Below, piece after piece: positions 1-8,478 of a DNA stretch of 18,200 nt. Position 1 is the first letter of the stretch. Every line of letters starts with the position of its first letter. The notes under the pieces are model-generated. The model saw only the letters and a program-made list of their open reading frames with translations, was not told the origin of the DNA and did not search any database. A program made the position numbers and the translations under genes. Source of the DNA: Acidobacteriota bacterium (lineage in GTDB: Bacteria > Acidobacteriota > Terriglobia > Terriglobales > Acidobacteriaceae); NCBI GenBank assembly GCA_021779695.1, contig JAJYAE010000052.1, positions 1 through 18,200 of the forward strand, in the 5' to 3' direction.

Positions 1-1113
<1,113 letters not shown>

Positions 1114-1266
1114 AACGACCTCAGAGTTTAGTGTACCTGTTCCGGGAAATGGAGGGTACTGCGACGCCGGATTCGGATGGCCGGGAGGTGAGCGCGATGC
1201 CTGATCCCTCCTGTTCGGAGCCTCCGGCACTCGCGGGACGAGGATGAAGGGGAGTAAAATGCAAGC

Positions 1267-1785
1267 ATGAATCGGCGTAGTTTTCCCCTGATTGTCTTGA
1301 TGTTGCTCGCGATGCTGAGTGTTTCGAGTCTGGCTATTTCGTCTGCCCAAGCGAACCGCCGGGGCCGCAAGTACAAGGCGCCCCCGCCGACTTCAACGGT
1401 GAATGTGACGATTTTGCGGGCCAATGACGGCAAGCCGATTCACGACGCCGCGGTGATCTTCCAGCTTGTGGGTGACAAGGGCAACATGGAGCTGAAGACC
1501 AACGAGGACGGCAAAACGATGATCGACGTGCTTCCAACTGGGTCGAAGGTTCTGCTGCAGGTGATTGCAAAGGGTTACCAGACCTACGGGCAGCAGTACA
1601 ACATCGACAAGGAGAGCATGGACATCGAAGTGAAGATGAACCGCCCGGCCAAGGACTACTCGCTTTACGCGAAGCATAGCGGATCGAGCGGAAGCGACGG
1701 GAGCTCTGGAACCAGCAAAGGGAATTCCGGTTCATCGAATCAAGGCGGATCGCAGCAGGATTCCAACAAAACTCAGCAGAAGTAG
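1267..1785 (+). CDS. small secreted protein with carboxypeptidase-regulatory-like (beta-sandwich) domain and Ser/Gly-rich tail
   Basis: A 172-residue protein of unknown role. Residues 1-29 form a clear Sec signal peptide: MNRR, a hydrophobic core, then SSAQA before N30. After a basic, proline-rich linker ([12 protein letters not shown]), residues 44-125 resemble the carboxypeptidase-regulatory/CNA-B-like beta-sandwich fold, with [39 protein letters not shown] and [12 protein letters not shown]. Such domains are common in exported acidobacterial proteins; the assignment is by pattern only. Residues 138-172 are almost pure Ser, Gly, Gln, Asn and Lys and are probably disordered. The ATG at 1267 has AGGGGAG at 1248-1254; the ATG at 1259 is excluded by an in-frame stop. 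The SDR gene starts 23 bp downstream, so the two may be cotranscribed. No catalytic motif is visible. Confidence 0.8.
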   Translation: MNRRSFPLIVLMLLAMLSVSSLAISSAQANRRGRKYKAPPPTSTVNVTILRANDGKPIHDAAVIFQLVGDKGNMELKTNEDGKTMIDVLPTGSKVLLQVIAKGYQTYGQQYNIDKESMDIEVKMNRPAKDYSLYAKHSGSSGSDGSSGTSKGNSGSSNQGGSQQDSNKTQQK

Positions 1786-1793
1786 TTCCGCCT

Positions 1794-1802
1794 GGGGAGA
1801 GG
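1794..1802 (+). promoter_or_regulatory. Shine-Dalgarno deciding the TTG start of the SDR gene
   Basis: GGGGAGAGG ends 6 nt before the TTG at 1809. This is better spaced than any purine run before the ATG at 1833, so it favours the longer, TTG-started protein. Confidence 0.6.
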
Positions 1803-1808
1803 CCGCGG

Positions 1809-2570
1809 TTGCTGGAGAGCACAAGCATATCCATGCAGGATGGCCGGTCTCTGGCTGGGAGGTCGGCGCTGGTGACGGGTGGCGCGCGGAGGCTGGGAAG
1901 AGAAATTGCGCTGACGCTGGCTCGCGCAGGCGCGGATGTCACAATCACCTACCGCAGCGCACGAGACGAAGCGGCCGCGACAGTACAGGCAATACAAGCG
2001 ACAGGCAGACGAGCGCTGGCTGTTCCGTGTGATGTGCGCGACGAAGATCGTGTCCATGCCGCGGTAGCGTCTGCCGCCGATTTCTCTGGGAGACTCGACG
2101 TCGTGGTGAACAACGCGGCGATCTTCGAGAGTGTCAAGCTGGAGGAAATCTCACTGGAACAGTGGGATGCTGTGTTTGCGACGAATACGCGGGGGCCGTT
2201 TCTGGTGGCGCGCGCAGCACTTCCTTATCTGCGCGCCGCGCGGGGACATATTGTGAATCTGGGATCGCTGGGAGGCATACGTGCCTGGGTCGGGCATGGT
2301 CACTACTGTGCTTCCAAGGCTGCGATCCACATGCTGACGCAGGTGATGGCCAAGAGCTTTGCGCCGGCGGTGAGCGTGAATTGCGTTGCGCCCGGGTGGA
2401 TCGATATGGAGGATGCCAGCAGCGAGCGCGCGGAGCGCATGGCGCGGAAGACTCCGATGGGGCGCAACGGGACCGCTGCCGAAGTGGCGCAGGCAGTGCT
2501 TTTTTTTGCGACGAGTCCGCAATATGTAACGGGCCAGATACTGGCAGTGGATGGGGGCCTGGGGCTCTAA
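1809..2570 (+). CDS. SDR-family oxidoreductase (FabG / pteridine-reductase-like), TTG start
   Basis: A classical short-chain dehydrogenase/reductase, 253 aa, cytoplasmic. The Rossmann motif TGGARRLG is at residues 23-30; its arginines suggest NADPH. NNAA is at 101-104, the catalytic Ser is S153 in NLGSLGG, and Tyr/Lys are Y166 and K170 in YCASK. The C-terminal VAPGWI and VTGQILAVDGG are typical of FabG-like enzymes. The GGARRLG form and the VAPG segment also recall pteridine reductases (FolM/PTR1), so the substrate is open: a 3-oxoacyl-ACP, a pteridine or another carbonyl compound. The start chosen is TTG at 1809, because GGGGAGAGG at 1794-1802 sits 6 nt before it. An ATG at 1833 (residue 9) is the alternative, with GGAGAG 14 nt upstream. 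It lies 23 bp behind the secreted-protein gene and converges on the PHP phosphatase gene. Confidence 0.9.
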   Translation: MLESTSISMQDGRSLAGRSALVTGGARRLGREIALTLARAGADVTITYRSARDEAAATVQAIQATGRRALAVPCDVRDEDRVHAAVASAADFSGRLDVVVNNAAIFESVKLEEISLEQWDAVFATNTRGPFLVARAALPYLRAARGHIVNLGSLGGIRAWVGHGHYCASKAAIHMLTQVMAKSFAPAVSVNCVAPGWIDMEDASSERAERMARKTPMGRNGTAAEVAQAVLFFATSPQYVTGQILAVDGGLGL

Positions 2571-2585
2571 TGCGGCTCACCCGCA
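2571..2585. terminator. short hairpin between convergent genes, possible weak terminator
   Basis: TGCGG-CTCAC-CCGCA begins directly after the SDR stop codon and lies 15 bp beyond the stop of the opposing PHP phosphatase gene. The stem is only 5 bp and no T-run follows on either strand, so a termination function is a guess from position. Confidence 0.25.
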
Positions 2586-2599
2586 GCGCCTGATGAGTT

Positions 2600-3415
2600 T
2601 CAGCGAGAGAAGAGGCGCTTCCAGAGGCTGGTTCCTCGACCTTTTGCAGATCCGCTTCCCAAGGGCTTGAGGGATTCATCCCAAAGGCCGACCGGCTCCG
2701 GCTGCGGAGGAAGCGGCGTGCCTTTGACTGCTGCAAGGGGATTCGACCGAAAGAGACGCTCCGCCGTCTCAGCTCCCGCCCGGCTGGCGACATACTCAAA
2801 TCCCTTTTTCAGATGGAGCGGTCTCCAGCCAGGATGATGGGCATCACTGGCGAGGAAGTGAATCCAGCCGCGATCGAGCAACTCGTTCGCGTAATCTGCG
2901 GCGACCGTGCCGAAGCGTCCATAGAGCGAAGCGGAAGTGACCTGGACCAGGCAGCCCTGGCGCAACCAGTCGCGGAGAATCTCCGGCTTTCGTTGAAGGA
3001 TTGGGTTACGTTCGGGGTGTGTGACGACGAGCGTGTAACCGGCAAGGTGAAGCTGGTGCATGGCGTCATTCAACTGCGGAGGAATCGCCAGATCAGAGAA
3101 TTCAATCAGCAGGTAGCCCTTGCCGTTGATGGAATAGCGCGGAGGATGCTCCACGGCATCGAGGATGTTGGCGGCGCTCATGTGGAAGTCGCAGCCGAGG
3201 CTGAAATCGACGGCCCCACCGAGTTCGTCGCGCAACTCAGCCAGACGCTGGACGTTGAGGTCGAAGTTGTATGGATAGAGCTCATTGGCATGGGGGGTGC
3301 AGACGATGTGAGTGACCCCCTCGTCTGCCGCAATCTGCGCCATGGTGACTGCGCAGGCAAGATCTTCCGCACCGTCGTCGACTCCGTAAATGAGATGGGT
3401 ATGGATGTCGATCAT
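2600..3415 (-). CDS. CpsB/CapC (YwqE)-type PHP-domain tyrosine-protein phosphatase
   Basis: 271 aa, cytoplasmic. This family of metal-dependent PHP phosphatases removes phosphate from the tyrosine-rich tails of bacterial tyrosine kinases (Wzc/CpsD type) that control polysaccharide chain length and export. The sequence opens [18 protein letters not shown], as in CpsB/YwqE. Metal ligands in the usual order can be seen: H5 and H7, D13/D14, H42 in CTPH, E106, H133 in THPERN, and D191 and H193 in SDAHH. The C-terminal 45 residues (proline-rich, ending in WKRLFSR) extend past the catalytic core and are basic. It lies 33 bp downstream of purQ on the same strand and is probably cotranscribed with it. 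No tyrosine kinase is encoded here, and the co-polymerase at 11008-13569 lacks a Walker motif, so its partner must be elsewhere. Confidence 0.9.
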   Translation of the reverse strand: MIDIHTHLIYGVDDGAEDLACAVTMAQIAADEGVTHIVCTPHANELYPYNFDLNVQRLAELRDELGGAVDFSLGCDFHMSAANILDAVEHPPRYSINGKGYLLIEFSDLAIPPQLNDAMHQLHLAGYTLVVTHPERNPILQRKPEILRDWLRQGCLVQVTSASLYGRFGTVAADYANELLDRGWIHFLASDAHHPGWRPLHLKKGFEYVASRAGAETAERLFRSNPLAAVKGTPLPPQPEPVGLWDESLKPLGSGSAKGRGTSLWKRLFSR

Positions 3416-3448
3416 GGTGGGAACGCCTGAAGGTCCTCGGGGTCAAAA

Positions 3449-4144
3449 TCAGCGCACAGCGAGTGCTTCAATCATGGATGCAAAGATCTTCCAGCCATCA
3501 GCGGAGCCAAGAAGCTTTTCGCTGGAGCGATCAGGATGAGGCATCATGCCGAGAACGTTACGCTTCTCACTAAGGATGCCGGCGATGTTGCCGAGAGAGC
3601 CGTTGGGATTTGCTTCAGGTGTCACGTCGCCGGCAGGAGTGCAGTAGCGAAAGGCGACGCGGTCTTCGGACTCGAGGCGCTCGAGCTCCTCAGGCGTGCA
3701 GAAGTAATTACCTTCCATGTGGCCAATGGGGATTTGGAGGACGTCTCCCTTGGCGAGCTGGCTGGTGAAGGCACTGTTGGCAGTTTCTACGCGGATGTGG
3801 ACCTGTCTGCAAATGTACTTGAGGCCGGCATTGCGCATGAGCGCGCCGGGGAGCAGGCCGGATTCAGTGAGGATCTGAAAGCCATTGCAGATGCCGAGGA
3901 CAAGACCGCCGCCCTCTGCGAAGCGCTTGACGGCCTGCATGACAGGGGAGAAGCGGGCGATCGCGCCGGTGCGGAGGTAGTCGCCATAGGCAAAGCCGCC
4001 GGGGACGAGTACGGCATCGACGCCCTGAAGATCTTCAGAGTCATGCCAGAGAAAGGTGACGGGCTCGTGAGCGACTTCAGCGATGACGTTGTAGGTGTCG
4101 TGGTCGCAGTTGGAGCCAGGAAAGACGAGGACGCCAAATTTCAT
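3449..4144 (-). CDS. purQ: phosphoribosylformylglycinamidine synthase, glutaminase subunit PurQ
   Basis: PurQ supplies ammonia from glutamine to PurL for the fourth step of purine synthesis, in a cytoplasmic PurL-PurQ-PurS complex. At 231 aa it has the normal length of the small stand-alone subunit, a class I glutamine amidotransferase. Visible motifs are [31 protein letters not shown], the nucleophile C86 in [10 protein letters not shown], and H203 in [10 protein letters not shown]. In most PurQ proteins the residue two after this histidine is Glu (HPE), the third member of the triad; here it is Asp (D205). The end, [11 protein letters not shown], is a family signature. The ATG at 4144 has no obvious Shine-Dalgarno. 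A strong hairpin lies 69-97 nt upstream of the start. The PHP phosphatase gene follows at 33 bp. Confidence 0.96.
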   Translation of the reverse strand: MKFGVLVFPGSNCDHDTYNVIAEVAHEPVTFLWHDSEDLQGVDAVLVPGGFAYGDYLRTGAIARFSPVMQAVKRFAEGGGLVLGICNGFQILTESGLLPGALMRNAGLKYICRQVHIRVETANSAFTSQLAKGDVLQIPIGHMEGNYFCTPEELERLESEDRVAFRYCTPAGDVTPEANPNGSLGNIAGILSEKRNVLGMMPHPDRSSEKLLGSADGWKIFASMIEALAVR

Positions 4145-4212
4145 AAGACTAGGGTACCAGTTGGGAGCGTCGCGGAAGGGAAGGAATCAACGGCAAGGAG
4201 TTACGGGAGGGG

Positions 4213-4241
4213 TCCGTGCCGCAAAGATGCTGCGGCACGGA
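4213..4241 (-). terminator. perfect 11-bp inverted repeat between the GH31 gene and purQ
   Basis: TCCGTGCCGCA at 4213-4223 and TGCGGCACGGA at 4231-4241 are exact reverse complements around a 7-nt loop, giving a strong GC-rich stem. It begins 15 bp after the stop codon of the GH31 gene, so a terminator of that gene is the simplest reading. No T-run follows on the minus strand. The hairpin also sits in the leader region of purQ and could act there. Confidence 0.6.
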
Positions 4242-4256
4242 TTGCCGGGCTGAGGG

Positions 4257-6821
4257 TTAGTAGGTGAAGTGGATGCGCAGGCCCTTGCCATCGTCTGGGA
4301 CGGTGGCGGCGATGCTGTGGTGAGAGGCATCGTAGCTGGGCTGCAGGGTGCGCGGGGCAGAGCCATCAAGGGCCGAGCTTGAAACCGCTGACGCAGGCTT
4401 AGAAGCGCCATAGACTTCAACGGCGAGCGTGCTCCACCATGGCGTAAAGCTACCCTGCCGGGGCTGGATGGTCACAGTCAGACCGCCCGCTTCTGTTGTG
4501 CAGGTGAAATTGACCCGCGTGTAGGCACCTTTTCTGAAGTTGTACGTGATGCCGTCATCGAGATAGACACTGCCGGAACAGGCATCGGTGATGGCAGACG
4601 GTGGATAGACGCGGAGCGCGAGCGGACCCTGCGGCGTTTCATCAGTGCTCTGGACCAGAGGCTGCTCGGGGACGATGGAGCCGGCGCGGACAAAGACGGG
4701 AAGAGTCTGCACGCTTGGGTGGATGTGGACTTCCGGCTGCTTGACCTGCGTGAGGTCGACCTGTGTGCGTGACGTGTCGCTGGCCACGCGCTGGCCAGTC
4801 CAGTAGTCGTACCAGGCGCCGAGAGGTAAGGTGACTGAGTAGTCATCGAGCTCGTCTGGGAAGGGGCTCTGGGCTATGAGCAGGTCATGGCCGAGGAGGA
4901 ATGCGCCGCTGTCAGCCAGATCAAGGGGCTGATGGTCGACGGCGCCGTTGGGATATTCGAGGAAGAGCGGGCGCATGATGGGCAGTCCGGTGCGGCTCAT
5001 TTCTTCTGCCGTGGTGTAGAGATAGGGCAGCAGATGATAGCGCTCTTCGATGTAGCGGCGGCGGAGGCTGACGTCCTCTGCAGTGCCGTTTTCCCACGGC
5101 TCTTGTGGCCGGGTGCCGACCGCGGTGTGGTCGCGATCGATAGGCTGAAAGGCGGCCACTTCAAGCCAGCGCGTGAGAAGCTCCGGCTGTGGAGAGCCCG
5201 CGAATCCGCCCACATCGGCGCCGCTCATGGCGAAACCGCTCAGGCCGAGATTGATCAATTGAGGAACGGTCTGGCGAAGGTGATTCCAGGTGCTGGAGTT
5301 GTCTCCGGACCACGTGGCGGCATAACGCTGGCCGCCGGCATAGCTGGCGCGCGTCATGACGAAGGGGCGCATGTTGGGCTGGAGGCGGAGCAGACCTTCG
5401 TAGGTGCCGCGACTGTTCTGCATGCCGAAGACATTGTGAATTTCAAGATGATTGGCGACGCGCGTCTTGAAGCCGGGCTCCTCGATGCGGTGCTGCACAT
5501 CGTCGGGCATGGTTTTGGATGCGACCTGGAAGATGGCAGGTTCGTTCATGTCATTCCAGAAACCGGCAACGCCCTGGTGGACGAAGTCTGCGTAGAGGGT
5601 GCCCCACCAGTCGCGCGAGGACTTCTGGGTGAAGTCGGGAAAGACGGCTTTGCCGGGCCAGACGATGCCGACGTAGGTGGAGCCGTCGGGATTCTTGACG
5701 AAGTGATCGCCGGCAGCGCCTTCGTCATAGGGTTTGTAGCCGGAGTTGGGCAGGTCAGCGATGTGCAGGTCAGTGATGACGACGGTCTTGAAATGCTCGG
5801 CCTTGAGGTCCTGGACCATTTGAGCGAAGTGTGGAAAACGTTCAGGATCAACAGTAAATGGACAATTTTTCAACTGATAGTCGATGTCTAGCCAGATGAC
5901 ATCGGCGGGGATTTTTTCGCTCCGGAGGGTGGAGGCGATGCGACGTACATCGGACTCGGGGTAGTAACTGTAACGCGACTGCTGAAAGCCGAGAGTCCAG
6001 AGCGGCGGCAGGGGTGTTTTGCCGGTGAGCCAGGCCCAGCTTTCAACGACGGCTTTTGGAGTTGGGCCGTAGAGGACGTAGAGATCGAGTGGGCCACCTT
6101 CGGAGCCAAAGGAGTAGGCGTCGCGGTATTCCTTGTTGAAGTCGAAGCTGGCGCGCCAGGTGTTGTCGAGGAAAATGCCTGCGGAAACGCCCCGGTGGAA
6201 GGTCATGAAGTAGGGGATGGATTTGTAGATGGGGTCAGTGGATTCCTGCCAGCCGAAGGCATCGGTATTCCAGTCGTCGAAGGCCTCGTTGCGGCGGTCG
6301 ATGGGTCCGGGCTTGTCGCCAAGGCCGAAGTAGTGCTCGTCATCGGGCGACTTGAGATACATCCGAAAGGACGCGCCGTTGTACTCGATGGGGCGGCTGG
6401 GAAGCTCAGCGAGGATTGTGTGGCCGTCAAGGTCAGAAACGGTGAGAGCGAAGGGATTCTTCTGCACAGTCACGCGGAGCTTAGCGGTTCGGAAGCCGAT
6501 GGCCGTTTCGGACGAGTCTGCCTCGACTTGCACAGAAGCTGTGCGCGAGGAAGGCAGAACGGCCCATGAGGCGTCTTCAGGGAGCTGGCCGGACGGGCCG
6601 ACCCGCATGCGGACGAGATCCTCACGGAGTGCGGTGATCTGCACGATGGCGCTGCCGGAGCGGAGTTCGAGACCGTTGGGGAGCGACCGGGAAGCGGTGA
6701 CCCGGTCGAGCCGGACAAAACCCGTGGTCTGGACGGGCTGGCCGGAGGTTTGCGCTTGTGACGTTGCGGCGAAAAACAAGACTACAAGAACTGCAAACAG
6801 GAGGGTTCCTGTCTTCTGCAC
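4257..6821 (-). CDS. secreted glycoside hydrolase family 31 alpha-glycosidase (alpha-glucosidase-like), GTG start
   Basis: 854 aa. A Sec signal peptide (MQKTGTLLFAVLVVLFF, ending ATSQAQ near residue 24) sends it to the periplasm or outside. GH31 retaining enzymes release alpha-linked glucose or xylose from non-reducing ends. Domain order: N-terminal GH31 beta-sandwich (about 40-255, including YFGLGDKPGPIDRR), the (beta/alpha)8 barrel (about 270-620), then proximal and distal beta-sandwiches. Catalytic residues are visible: nucleophile D424 in FWNDMNEPAIF and acid/base D507 in TWSGDNSSTW. WLDIDY at 310-315 and DRDHT at 562-566 are substrate-site signatures. The FWNDMNEP form fits alpha-glucosidases better than alpha-xylosidases, but specificity cannot be fixed from sequence. 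The start is GTG at 6821 with GAGGTG about 6 nt upstream; it gives a complete signal peptide. Confidence 0.93.
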   Translation of the reverse strand: MQKTGTLLFAVLVVLFFAATSQAQTSGQPVQTTGFVRLDRVTASRSLPNGLELRSGSAIVQITALREDLVRMRVGPSGQLPEDASWAVLPSSRTASVQVEADSSETAIGFRTAKLRVTVQKNPFALTVSDLDGHTILAELPSRPIEYNGASFRMYLKSPDDEHYFGLGDKPGPIDRRNEAFDDWNTDAFGWQESTDPIYKSIPYFMTFHRGVSAGIFLDNTWRASFDFNKEYRDAYSFGSEGGPLDLYVLYGPTPKAVVESWAWLTGKTPLPPLWTLGFQQSRYSYYPESDVRRIASTLRSEKIPADVIWLDIDYQLKNCPFTVDPERFPHFAQMVQDLKAEHFKTVVITDLHIADLPNSGYKPYDEGAAGDHFVKNPDGSTYVGIVWPGKAVFPDFTQKSSRDWWGTLYADFVHQGVAGFWNDMNEPAIFQVASKTMPDDVQHRIEEPGFKTRVANHLEIHNVFGMQNSRGTYEGLLRLQPNMRPFVMTRASYAGGQRYAATWSGDNSSTWNHLRQTVPQLINLGLSGFAMSGADVGGFAGSPQPELLTRWLEVAAFQPIDRDHTAVGTRPQEPWENGTAEDVSLRRRYIEERYHLLPYLYTTAEEMSRTGLPIMRPLFLEYPNGAVDHQPLDLADSGAFLLGHDLLIAQSPFPDELDDYSVTLPLGAWYDYWTGQRVASDTSRTQVDLTQVKQPEVHIHPSVQTLPVFVRAGSIVPEQPLVQSTDETPQGPLALRVYPPSAITDACSGSVYLDDGITYNFRKGAYTRVNFTCTTEAGGLTVTIQPRQGSFTPWWSTLAVEVYGASKPASAVSSSALDGSAPRTLQPSYDASHHSIAATVPDDGKGLRIHFTY

Positions 6822-6949
6822 TTAGCACCTCGTAGGGAGCCAATTTTTGATTGTGGGAGAAGGATAACCGCTCACGAGTTGAATTGGGAAATGGAAAGCC
6901 AAGCGGCAGCGGAAAGCCGGGTAGCTAACGAGGATGCGGTGGGTTGGGT

Positions 6950-8446
6950 TTAGTCTTCGTGCTTGAGCCGGACGAGTCGCTGACGGACCTGGGCGGCAAA
7001 GCTTTCGGCTTCCGCGGAGCCGGTTGGGAGGGAGGCAAGATTGATGGTGACGTTGGCGAGCGCACCTTGCAACGCGGCTTTGGCAAGCGCGACGGCGGTA
7101 GTGAGGTCGGAGCGCATGTTGGGGTTGGTGATGGGCACGAGCGATTCGGCAAGGATGGCTATCTCGGCAGAACGCTCTGCGACTCCAAGGGGCACGCTGG
7201 TGGCTTGCTGGAGGGCAGGCAATGTGAGGTCCGTTCCGGAGGGTTGGGCCTTGGCTGCTTTGAAGGCCTGCATCACGGCTGTGTAGGCATCGGCATCGGC
7301 GTCGATGGCGGACTTGAGCTCCTGGCGCAAGGTGGCAAGGCGGGCGATGGCGGGGGCAAGTTGTGGCTCGTATTGGACGTAGGCTTTTTTGCCGCGCGAC
7401 ATGGAAGCGACCATGGCGGCAAGGGCAGCGGCCATGGCTCCGGCTGCGGCTGCGGCGCTGCCGCCGCCGGGCGTGGCGGTGGGCGCGGCAAGTTGCTCAA
7501 TGAACGGCTCGACACCGGCGCGAAGACCACCGACGGCCAATTTGCCGCTCATGACGGCGGCAAGGCGGTTTTCGAGGATGAGGGATGAATCGAAGTGTTC
7601 GATTTGCAGGAACCACTCAGCGGCCTGTTCGAGGGCCGACTTGGGAATGAGGCCAACAATTTCACTGGAGACGGGTGCGGCACCGTAGCGTGCGGCCTCA
7701 CGTCGGACAAGCTCGAAGACGCGGTGGATGGGCGTCTGCTCGAAGTCCGTGAGATTCATTGAGACCTGGGCCATTCCGCGGACAAGGAAACCAGCGCCTT
7801 TGACGAAGCGCAGACCGCCGGACGAGAAGCGTACAGCTTTGGCGACCTTCTTTGCGATTTCGACGTCGGCGGAGTTGAGAAAGATGTTGTAGGCGATGAG
7901 GAATTTGCGCGCGCCGACGATCGTGGCGCCAGCCGTGGGATGGATGCGAGCTTCACCGAAGTCGGGCTTGCGGGCTGGGTTCGTGGAGATCTCGTCGCGG
8001 AGACCTTCAAATTGGCCACGGCGGACGTTTTCGAGGTTTTGCCGCTCGGGTGAAGTCGCGGCTGCTTCGTAGAGGTAGGTGGGTATCTGATAGCGGCGGG
8101 CGATCTCTGCGCCGACGTGGCGCGCCATGGCGACGCAGTCCTCGAGCGTGACGCCTTGGATGGGGATGAAGGGAACGACATCGGTGGCACCCATGCGGGG
8201 ATGGGCGCCTTTGTGCTGCGTGAGGTCAATGAGCTCGGCGGCTTTGCCAACGCCGCGAATGGCGGCTTCCTGTATGGCGTCGCGCTCGCCGACGAGAGTG
8301 ATGACGCAACGGTTGTGGTCCACGTCCATCTCGCGGTCGAGAAGGTAGACGCCGGGAACTTTCATGGCCTCGATAATGGCGTCGACTTTAGCGGCGTCGC
8401 GGCCTTCGGAAAAATTAGGAACGCATTCGACGAGCGTGGCTGGCAC
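6950..8446 (-). CDS. ftcD: bifunctional glutamate formimidoyltransferase / formimidoyltetrahydrofolate cyclodeaminase, GTG start
   Basis: 498 aa, cytoplasmic. The N-terminal transferase moves the formimino group of formiminoglutamate (from histidine breakdown) to tetrahydrofolate; the C-terminal cyclodeaminase releases ammonia to give methenyl-THF. Residues 1-300 carry LVECVPNFSEGRD at the start, the catalytic H82 in HKGAHPRMGATDVVPF, and IHPTAGATIVGARKFLIAYN. A short linker leads to the cyclodeaminase domain (about 312-498), marked by FIEQLAAPTATPGGGSAAA and an alanine-rich helical bundle. Length and order match the animal FTCD fusion; many bacteria have separate proteins. The start is GTG at 8446, giving MPATLVECVPNF; no Shine-Dalgarno is clear. 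It sits 32 bp behind the sugar dehydrogenase gene on the same strand, with no other hut gene nearby. Confidence 0.94.
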   Translation of the reverse strand: MPATLVECVPNFSEGRDAAKVDAIIEAMKVPGVYLLDREMDVDHNRCVITLVGERDAIQEAAIRGVGKAAELIDLTQHKGAHPRMGATDVVPFIPIQGVTLEDCVAMARHVGAEIARRYQIPTYLYEAAATSPERQNLENVRRGQFEGLRDEISTNPARKPDFGEARIHPTAGATIVGARKFLIAYNIFLNSADVEIAKKVAKAVRFSSGGLRFVKGAGFLVRGMAQVSMNLTDFEQTPIHRVFELVRREAARYGAAPVSSEIVGLIPKSALEQAAEWFLQIEHFDSSLILENRLAAVMSGKLAVGGLRAGVEPFIEQLAAPTATPGGGSAAAAAGAMAAALAAMVASMSRGKKAYVQYEPQLAPAIARLATLRQELKSAIDADADAYTAVMQAFKAAKAQPSGTDLTLPALQQATSVPLGVAERSAEIAILAESLVPITNPNMRSDLTTAVALAKAALQGALANVTINLASLPTGSAEAESFAAQVRQRLVRLKHED

Positions 8447-8478
8447 AACAGGAAGGATACATCAAGGCTGCGCGCCGT

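Noticed and set aside
1130..1135. TACACT as a -10 element for ispG
   Set aside because: No acceptable -35 lies 16-18 bp upstream, so a promoter call would rest on a single loose hexamer.
2813..4267. Two plus-strand open frames (2813-3430 and 3536-4267) opposite the PHP phosphatase and purQ genes
   Set aside because: Both are complements of strongly conserved genes, with no motif or ribosome site of their own.
4887..5891. 334-codon plus-strand frame inside the GH31 gene
   Set aside because: It is antisense to the GH31 barrel, where the nucleophile and acid/base lie in the minus frame; a GC-rich shadow frame.
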